A DNA stretch of 64,000 nucleotides, taken from UPXZ01 sp049840795. Its GTDB lineage: Bacteria > Bacteroidota > Bacteroidia > Bacteroidales > Paludibacteraceae. Numbering within the stretch: position 1 is the first letter of the stretch; each line of letters begins with the position of its first letter. The position numbers and the translations under genes were made by a program. The stretch covers positions 62,001-126,000 of the forward strand of contig JASGJK010000031.1 in assembly GCA_049840795.1 (NCBI GenBank), in the 5' to 3' direction. Below the pieces are notes generated by a model. The model was not told the origin of the DNA. It saw nothing but the letters and a program-made list of their open reading frames with translations, and did not search any database. Below are positions 57,386-64,000 of this stretch, piece after piece.

Positions 57386-58426
57386 ATGATAACCGATAAT
57401 GATATATTTGAGAATTTAATGATTGATTATTTGTCTGGCAGTATTTCTGAAAAGGACGAAATCACATTATTTAATTTACTTGAATCTGACGAAAAACACC
57501 AGACACAGTTCCGTGAGATGGCTCAAGCGCGTGCTTTTGCTTTTGCTCCGGCGTTGGAATCGGAAAAACAGTCCAATTATGAGATGTTGAAAAAGAAACT
57601 CACACAAGAAGATATTGACACCACAAACTACGAATATACGCCTAAACGTCACACTCTGAAACGAATACTGCAAATTGCCGCTATTTTTGTTTTAATGTTG
57701 ACCACAAGCATAAGTTCTTACTTTTTATATCTCAAGTTTTCCAAAAAGCAAAGTTTGGCAATGGTGTATCAAACGATTGTTCCGAACGGCTCCAAAACCA
57801 AACTTATTTTGCCTGATGGGAGCGTTGTTTGGCTTAATTCAGGTTCTGAGTTTAAATATGATAACTCTTTCGGTTTAAAGGAACGTAGGGTAATGCTCAA
57901 CGGAGAAGGATATTTTGAGGTTGCAAAAGATAAAACAAAACCTTTTATCGTTATCACAGACAATATAAAGATAAAAGTGCTTGGTACAGTGTTTAATGTA
58001 GATTCATATTCGGAAAAAGCCACTGAAAAAGTAGATTTGCTCGAAGGAAAAGTCGATGTTTCGTTGTTAGATACAAAAGTTCCCGAATCGCAGAAACTTT
58101 TACCTAATGAAATGGTTATCTATAATAAAGATTCTAAAAAAATCACGAAGACAAAATCACCGGTTTCAAAATCAACCCAATGGATGCTCGGGAAATTGAC
58201 TTTTACAAACGAGTCTTTAGAAAATATCCTGATTGATTTGGAACGAAAATTTGATGTACGTTTTGTTATTGAAACAGGCAAAATCAAATCTGAGTTTTTC
58301 TCCGGAAGCCTTGACTTGAATTTACCATTGAATGTAATATTGGATTACATTGATGTAGATAGGAAAATGGAAATAACTTACAAAGGAAACGATATCTATA
58401 TTAGCGACCGTAAGAAGATACAGTAA
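57386..58426 (+). CDS. FecR-type anti-sigma factor
   Basis: 346 residues. An N-terminal cytoplasmic anti-sigma domain (DIFENLMIDYLSGSISEKDE, IFTLF-type ELLxSD) is followed by one membrane segment (LQIAAIFVLMLTTSISSYFL, about 91-112). The periplasmic FecR domain has IVPNGSKTKLILPDGSVVWL, NSGSEFKYDNSFGLKERRVM, LNGEGYFEVAKDKTKPFIVI and VLGTVFNVDSYSE. The C-terminal DUF4974-like part reads LGKLTFTNESLENILIDLER and YKGNDIYISDRKKI. It would hold the ECF factor at the membrane until the SusC receptor's STN domain signals substrate binding. It starts 139 bases after the sigma gene. Confidence 0.92.
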   Translation: MITDNDIFENLMIDYLSGSISEKDEITLFNLLESDEKHQTQFREMAQARAFAFAPALESEKQSNYEMLKKKLTQEDIDTTNYEYTPKRHTLKRILQIAAIFVLMLTTSISSYFLYLKFSKKQSLAMVYQTIVPNGSKTKLILPDGSVVWLNSGSEFKYDNSFGLKERRVMLNGEGYFEVAKDKTKPFIVITDNIKIKVLGTVFNVDSYSEKATEKVDLLEGKVDVSLLDTKVPESQKLLPNEMVIYNKDSKKITKTKSPVSKSTQWMLGKLTFTNESLENILIDLERKFDVRFVIETGKIKSEFFSGSLDLNLPLNVILDYIDVDRKMEITYKGNDIYISDRKKIQ

Positions 58427-58457
58427 TATGTATTAAGCGTTTTGATGTATTTTTCAA

Positions 58458-61400
58458 ATGGAAAATTTGGCTTTGAGACTTCACATTCTTCCATTATTTG
58501 TGCCGGCAAGGAAAGTTTTCTTGTCGCGTCTCTTTATAATCTTTTTTTTCCTTCTTATTCCAACCTGCGTACAAGCGCAAAGTGTAAAATTATCTTTAAG
58601 CATCAACCAACAACCATTACGGGAAATACTCAATATTATTGAAGAGAAAACCGGTTATTCATACCTTGTCAGAAGTAACGATGTGAATTTAGAAGAACTA
58701 TTTTCCATCAGCGCAACTAATAAAAGTTTGCAAGATATTCTATCTCAACTTTTCGAGAAAAAACAGATAAATTACGAAATTAAAGGGAGAAATATATCAA
58801 TATTCAAGTCGCGCACCGAATCAGCCAACTTATCCGTTGAACAGTTCATACGGATGATAAATGGAAAAATAGTTGACAATGCGGGCATACCTATTTCTAA
58901 TGCCAATGTTCTGATTAAAGGTACGCACTACGGAATTGTTAGCGATCAAAATGGTTCTTTTAGAATAGAAGCCCCCATTGGCACAACATTAATTATTTCT
59001 CATATAGGCTATTCTACCGCAAATATCAAAATAGGTAATCAGGAAGACGTAGAGATTAGATTAACGGAATCTACAAATCCACTGAATGAACTTGTAGTGA
59101 TAGGATTCGGTACCCAGCGTGAGCAAGAGATGACCTCATCGGTAGCGCAAATAAATTCAAAAACGATTGAAGATAAATCATATAGTAACGTAGCTTCGTC
59201 TTTGCAGGGTGAAGTGTCAGGAGTCAATATCTCGCAACTTTCAGGGCAGCCCGGTACAATGCCTAATATAACTATTAGAGGAACAAGTTCATTGTTGGGC
59301 TCTACCGGCATACTTACGATTATCGATGGTATTCCGGGATCAATGAGTTTGCTCAATCCGGATGACGTAGAGTCAATTTCTATATTGAAAGATGCTGCCG
59401 CTTGTGCTGTATATGGTGCTCGTGCCGCCAATGGTGTGGTATTAGTAACAACTAAACGAGGTAAATTAGGTGAAATTTCCCTTAATTATTCCGGATATGT
59501 GGGTTTTCAACAACCCACCAAAATTTTTCAAGAGGCTGATGCCTATAATTACGCCAATGCCTACAATACGGCACTAATGTGTGATGCAATATCACCAACA
59601 AATACTGCTTTTGATGAATCAAGAAAAGTATTTTCTGCACAGCAGTTGAATGATTGGAAATCAGGTAAGGTGGCAAGTACCAATTGGCGCAAAGCGCTAT
59701 TTAGCCAAAATAATGGATTTGTGCAATCACATTCGGTAAATATAGCCGGTGGAATTTCAGGAGAAGAGGCGTCTCTTAAAAATAATTTTTCAATCAACTA
59801 CTTACAGCAAAACGGAAATGTGGCAAATACGTGTTATTCACGCTACGGAGTACGTGAAAATGGAGAATTAAAGTGGAATCAACTCACTGCGGCTCTAATA
59901 GTCGGTTTATCTTATGTTAAGAGGGTAGAACCCAATTCCCAGATAGGGGATTTGAGTAATATCATTAACGCGATTAATAGACAGCGCCCCACAGACCCTA
60001 TCAAGGTGTACAACGATTGGAGTACTTTAGGCTCAAAAGATACTCGAAATCCTATAAGACAAGCATTGGAAGGTGGGAAGAGTAGCGAAGATTTATATAA
60101 TGCGCTTGCCAATGTCAATTTTAGTTACAATATTTTTCCGGGCTTTATAGCTAAAGCTGCGAGCATGATCAATATGCGTATGTCTTTTTACGATTCATTT
60201 GTCAATAGTTTGGAATGGATAACCGCGCATGACGACGATGGTAATGCCGTTGCTACTGAAACGACAGGAATAAATTCAGTTACAAAAACCGATTATAAAG
60301 ATATACATTACCTACAACAGTTTGATTTAGAATACAGAAAAAAAAATCGGAAAAATAACTTTCAGATACTGTTTGGCGGACAGCAAGAATACCATGTGTA
60401 TAACGAACTGACAGCTTATAAAAATAACTTCATTCTGAATAGTTCTTCCAGTTTATCGTTAGGTGCTGCCCAAAGCGCTACCAATGGCAGTTATTATTAC
60501 GATTGGGCTATACAAGGGCTCTTTGCTCGCTTCAATTACGATTACGATAAAAGATATCTTTTTGAATTTGATTTTAGAGAGGACGGTTCTTCCCGTTTAA
60601 CACCCGGGAAAACAAACTGGGGATTTTTTCCATCTGTTTCTGCCGGTTGGAGAATCTCTGAAGAAAAATTTATGCAGTCTTGGAAAAACACCATTTCTAG
60701 ACTAAAGCTTAGAGCCAGTTATGGCATACTTGGAAATACTGATCTGCCCACCGTTTACAGTTCTAAAATTTTGCAAAATAATCAATATTATTATTCATAT
60801 AATTCACTTGTTGGACCTTATGGAGAGTATTACGCTTTTGGTTCTACTTTATATGTCCCGATGACACTTACGCAAAATCCAAACAATAGTTTTACATGGG
60901 AAAAAACAGCGGTGACAGATATTTCGCTTGAAGGAGATTTGTGGAACGGACGTGTTCCTTTTGCAGTCGGATGGTTTTATAAAAAAACTTACGATATGTT
61001 TCTGATAAAAGAGGTGTCCTCTGTTAATGGTGGTAGCTCTTATGTTGATAATATCGGGTCGATGCGAAATACAGGTGTTGAAATAGAGTTGGGATTAAAA
61101 CGAACTTTTTCAAACGGAATTCAATTTAATGTAAAAAGTAACCTCAGTTATATGACCAATAAGATTTTAGATTTGGGAGGACAAAAACTTGCGGCGAGTG
61201 GCGTAAACATAAATATGGTGGGATATCCGGTCAATGCTTTCTATCTGTACGAAAGTGATGGAATTTTAACAAAAGAAGAATATACAAACGGTGCTGATCT
61301 TCTTAAAGGACAAAAGTGGGGAGATCAGAAAATTAAAGATGTAACAGGAGAAGGAACGATTACGGCAGATGACAGAGTGAACACCGGAAAATCATCCACA

Positions 61401-61892
61401 CCTCGCTGGTATTATGGCTTAAGCATCGAACTTTCTTATAAAGGATTTGGAGTTTCAAGCTTAATACAAGGAGCTGCCGATTATTACAAATACCTCGGAG
61501 GAAACGTTGGTTATGGGTTCAATAGTGGTTATGGCATCACTAATTGGACTATTGATAATTCGTACAATCCGCTGGTGGACGAAAATAATTACAATACCCG
61601 CTTACCGAGAGTTTCAATCACCAATACAATAAATAATAACTATCCTTCTACGATGTTTTTGTTTAACAGCTCGTATGTAAGGCTTAAAAACACACAATTT
61701 TATTATAACGTCCCGACGGTATTTATTCGCAAGACTAAAATAAATGGGATAAAAATTTATGTTTCCGCTCAAAATTTATTTACGCTATCGGCAATTCCTA
61801 AAGCACTTGGCATCGATCCGGAAATAAGTAACGCCACTTCCGGATATCCTTTGGTAAAGGTCTTTACTACAGGTATAAATGTAAGATTTTAA
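58458..61892 (+). CDS. SusC/RagA TonB-dependent transporter with STN domain
   Basis: 1144 residues. Signal-like N-terminus (FLSRLFIIFFFLLIPTCVQA), then the STN domain that contacts FecR (LSLSINQQPLREILNIIEEK, NYEIKGRNISIFKS), a CarboxypepD_reg-like domain (IVDNAGIPISNANVLIKGTH, YGIVSDQNGSFRIEAP), the plug (EQEMTSSVAQINSKTIEDKS, YGARAANGVVLVTT) and a long beta-barrel to the terminal FTTGINVRF. The STN domain marks it as a regulated receptor, in agreement with the ECF/FecR genes just upstream. It would import large sugar fragments. No susD follows in this window. Confidence 0.93.
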   Translation: MENLALRLHILPLFVPARKVFLSRLFIIFFFLLIPTCVQAQSVKLSLSINQQPLREILNIIEEKTGYSYLVRSNDVNLEELFSISATNKSLQDILSQLFEKKQINYEIKGRNISIFKSRTESANLSVEQFIRMINGKIVDNAGIPISNANVLIKGTHYGIVSDQNGSFRIEAPIGTTLIISHIGYSTANIKIGNQEDVEIRLTESTNPLNELVVIGFGTQREQEMTSSVAQINSKTIEDKSYSNVASSLQGEVSGVNISQLSGQPGTMPNITIRGTSSLLGSTGILTIIDGIPGSMSLLNPDDVESISILKDAAACAVYGARAANGVVLVTTKRGKLGEISLNYSGYVGFQQPTKIFQEADAYNYANAYNTALMCDAISPTNTAFDESRKVFSAQQLNDWKSGKVASTNWRKALFSQNNGFVQSHSVNIAGGISGEEASLKNNFSINYLQQNGNVANTCYSRYGVRENGELKWNQLTAALIVGLSYVKRVEPNSQIGDLSNIINAINRQRPTDPIKVYNDWSTLGSKDTRNPIRQALEGGKSSEDLYNALANVNFSYNIFPGFIAKAASMINMRMSFYDSFVNSLEWITAHDDDGNAVATETTGINSVTKTDYKDIHYLQQFDLEYRKKNRKNNFQILFGGQQEYHVYNELTAYKNNFILNSSSSLSLGAAQSATNGSYYYDWAIQGLFARFNYDYDKRYLFEFDFREDGSSRLTPGKTNWGFFPSVSAGWRISEEKFMQSWKNTISRLKLRASYGILGNTDLPTVYSSKILQNNQYYYSYNSLVGPYGEYYAFGSTLYVPMTLTQNPNNSFTWEKTAVTDISLEGDLWNGRVPFAVGWFYKKTYDMFLIKEVSSVNGGSSYVDNIGSMRNTGVEIELGLKRTFSNGIQFNVKSNLSYMTNKILDLGGQKLAASGVNINMVGYPVNAFYLYESDGILTKEEYTNGADLLKGQKWGDQKIKDVTGEGTITADDRVNTGKSSTPRWYYGLSIELSYKGFGVSSLIQGAADYYKYLGGNVGYGFNSGYGITNWTIDNSYNPLVDENNYNTRLPRVSITNTINNNYPSTMFLFNSSYVRLKNTQFYYNVPTVFIRKTKINGIKIYVSAQNLFTLSAIPKALGIDPEISNATSGYPLVKVFTTGINVRF

Positions 61893-63015
61893 CAATTTAA
61901 CTTTCAAAAATGTAAATAAAAGATATTCAGGACACATATTGTGTATTACGTTAAGAGCGGTTATAAATTCTTAGAACTAATAAATGGCTAAATATCAGCA
62001 GTTTAAATATGTTCGAAAGTTGAGTTAACAATAAAATAACGAACGAATTGAGAGAACTTGCTTTCAGCACTTGCTTAATGTGTGTTTTTTTGTTTTTTTT
62101 AGAAACCTTTCTCCCCGTCATACAACGCCACTCTCTCTAAACTGCTGTTTTTAAATACATTGTGCTGGTGCCGCATTTAAAAATACGAGGTCGTCTTGAC
62201 TTTTTAATTTGCAGAAATAATGTTAAATAAATGTCACACCTACGGTGCTTAAAACCAATGATGTATTCTTTTATTAAGATTTCGTCCCAATGGGGCTATG
62301 GAGTACCATTAGGTACGACATATTAATAACAGAATGATTATCAACTCGTAAAAAGTTCCGTAGGAACGACACGCAATAAATTATGAAAAGTCAAGATAAC
62401 TTCTACTTTTCTTCCGTATAATCAGAAGATTACTTTGTTTGCAGTTGTCATTTTAATGATATTTTCTTCCCTACGAGAAATATATTTTAGAAGTACAATT
62501 GATTCTTTTAAATATATATACAACGGTTTCGGATTTTCTGTGCTGATAATCAAAAGTTTGTGTTTGTTTTGAGTGAATAGTACAATAAAAGTAACAAGAT
62601 GAAATTAACAGTTTGATTTTCATTTTTCTATATTACTTTATATAAGACTTTTATGTGTTGTTTCTGCTGTGTATTGTTGTTGCATATTTAACAATATTAA
62701 AATGTTCGGAAATTACAAATTCTTTTGATTTGTCATAAATTATTTTAATTCAATATGTGTATATGTATAAAAAGAGATGAAACTATGTGAATCTGTTTTT
62801 TTTTGTTGCTGATTTTTTGAAATTATAACTCATTATATAAGATAGGATTGCAAATATTTTATTCGATAAGAACAGCTTTCAGTGTCATAAGTTATTCTTA
62901 TTCCGGTGTTATTGCAAAATTTCGTCAATATTTTTAGACTAACTTATTGATTAGCCCTATATCATCTTTATGTTTTTAATTAATAAAAGAAACAAAGACA
63001 TTTTTTATTTTATGT
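61893..63015. repeat. Gene-free 1.1-kb gap with an inverted-repeat element
   Basis: No supportable gene on either strand. GTCTTGACTTTT (62193-62204) is matched inverted at 62386-62397 (AAAAGTCAAGAT, one mismatch), enclosing about 180 bases. Inside are short hairpins of the Bacteroidetes intergenic type: GTTCCGTAGGAAC (62355-62367), and TACGGTGCTT- and CCCAATGGGG-like units. The rest is AT-rich; a promoter for the fasciclin gene is likely near 62960 but was not defined. Confidence 0.6.
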
Positions 63016-64000
63016 ATGAAAAAAATACCATTTGTAATTCAGAGAGCAAGATTTAGCGCATTACTGTACCTGATAGTTATTATTTCGGTACTTATCAGTT
63101 CATGTGCCAACGAATTTGAGCGTTTATCGACCAGTAAACCATCTTGGCTGGGTGAGAATATTTATAAACAATTAGAGGAAGGATACACAGATCAAGATGG
63201 CAAAGTATATAAATTCAGCACATATCTTCAACTGATTGAAGATTTAAAGTATGGTGAGGTGCTGAAACTCACCGGTAGCAAGACGTTGTTTGTTGCTGAT
63301 GATGCTGCCTTCGAACGGTTTTATCAATCAAATTCTTGGGGAGTAAAATCGTACAGCAGTTTCTCACTTGCTCAGAAAAAACTGATCTTTAACACTTTTA
63401 TGCTCGACAATGCATACCTTATAGAATTGATGTCTAACGTAACAGGACCTATTGAGGATGTCGCAATGCGCAGAATAACTTCACAGTCTCTTATCGATAC
63501 CATTTCTTATGTGAAAAATGAAGGGATGCCAATCAACTCCAATTGGGATTATTATCGGGATAAAGGGATGTATTTGGTGAAAGACGATACGCCATACTCA
63601 ATGTTACATTTTCTACAACCACAAATGACTTTCAAAGGGATAACCAATGAAGATTTCGCATTTATTTTTGGTGAAAATAGAAACGATAATGATGCTCATA
63701 TATTTGGTGACAAGGTAGTGGTAAGGGATATTACCTGCAAAAACGGTTACTTGAATATACTCAAAGATGTGATTATACCGCCTTCTAATATGGCAGAAGT
63801 GATACGAGAAACACCCGAAACACAAATTTTTAGCAGTATTCTCGAAAGATATGCCGCGCCTTTCTATGCTCAGAAAGTAACTGACCAATATAAATCAAAT
63901 AATCTGGGATTCAACGATTCAATATTTCTCAAAAAGATATTTTGCAGAGAGAAACACAGAAGGATATACTTCTAAACCGACCAATCAAAAAAAAGTGGAA
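63016..64000 (+). CDS. Fasciclin-domain lipoprotein (5' part, one likely frameshift near the end)
   Basis: The first 319 codons are open, with lipobox LISSC after MKKIPFVIQRARFSALLYLI. FAS1-like segments are present: YLQLIEDLKYGEVLKLTGSK then TLFVADDAAFERFYQSNSWG (the FAS1 H1-type AxxAFERF motif), KKLIFNTFMLDNAYLIELMS, and FGDKVVVRDITCKNGYLNIL then KDVIIPPSNMAEVI (the GYxxxI DxVL end). The open frame stops at 63975, but the alternative frame from about 63932 continues RYFAERNTEGYTSKPTNQKK beyond the window, which suits Bacteroidetes fasciclin proteins, so an extra A in the run near 63932 is likely. It may act with SusC at the surface. Confidence 0.83.

Noticed and set aside
61893..63015. A missing susD gene in the gap after susC
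   Set aside because: No frame of adequate length or SusD-like motif exists on either strand in this stretch.
1..64000. tRNA, rRNA or known riboswitches
   Set aside because: I did not recognise any cloverleaf, conserved rRNA segment or riboswitch core; a short or divergent one could be missed by eye.

Overview
The window looks like one contig of an AT-rich Bacteroidetes genome, most likely order Bacteroidales. The evidence is the sum of lineage-typical genes: a short RpoD sigma factor, Spt-type serine palmitoyltransferase, a fused MurF-alanine racemase, a DUF4954 protein, a DUF4469 HU-like protein, type IX secretion (T9SS) tail domains, SusC/RagA with an ECF sigma/FecR pair, and several start regions with a TAnnTTTG -7 promoter box. 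The species is inference and I do not name one.

Layout. 1-5764: 5' part of rpoD (minus), a decayed IS1595-family element with 21-bp terminal inverted repeats, a 3-methyladenine DNA glycosylase, a YkgJ-type cysteine cluster protein, serine palmitoyltransferase, and an ABC-F ATPase. 5765-17016: a minus-strand block of envelope proteins (beta-barrel, lipoproteins, an OmpA/TPR/zinc-knuckle fusion, DUF4469, FISUMP lipoprotein), followed by a LytTR-only protein and a LytS/LytTR two-component pair. The gaps in this block are packed with dispersed repeats, including one short element placed 21-30 bases before four start codons, and a pair of CRISPR-like 30-bp repeats with an inverted copy. 17017-39541: mostly housekeeping genes (ppk, omega-amidase, acyltransferase, UvrD/PcrA helicase, hflX, DUF4954, alcohol dehydrogenase, FMN reductase, aroA, nucleotidyltransferase, murF-alr, universal stress protein, DivIC, M14 carboxypeptidase), with a 207-bp MITE sharing the ends of the IS1595 element and a transposase remnant next to a zincin fragment. 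39542-64000: a polysaccharide-utilisation-like block: a beta-trefoil-like T9SS cargo, a metallophosphatase, a parallel beta-helix protein, a very large GH88/105-PL8 fusion, a GH2 glycosidase, then ECF sigma, FecR, SusC and a fasciclin lipoprotein running off the end.

How it works together. The last block suggests a secreted system for a uronic-acid-containing polysaccharide. A PL8 lyase would make unsaturated uronyl ends, the fused GH88/105 module would hydrolyse them, and the GH2 enzyme would trim further; uptake would be through SusC under ECF/FecR control. The substrate is not proven by sequence.

A caution covers the whole window. At least nine genes carry one or more single-base frameshifts or an in-frame stop, many in short homopolymers (several A6 runs read as A5). 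This pattern fits uncorrected sequencing or assembly indels better than true pseudogenisation, and I annotated such genes as single loci. I recognised no tRNA or rRNA gene, no cas gene, and no SusD.
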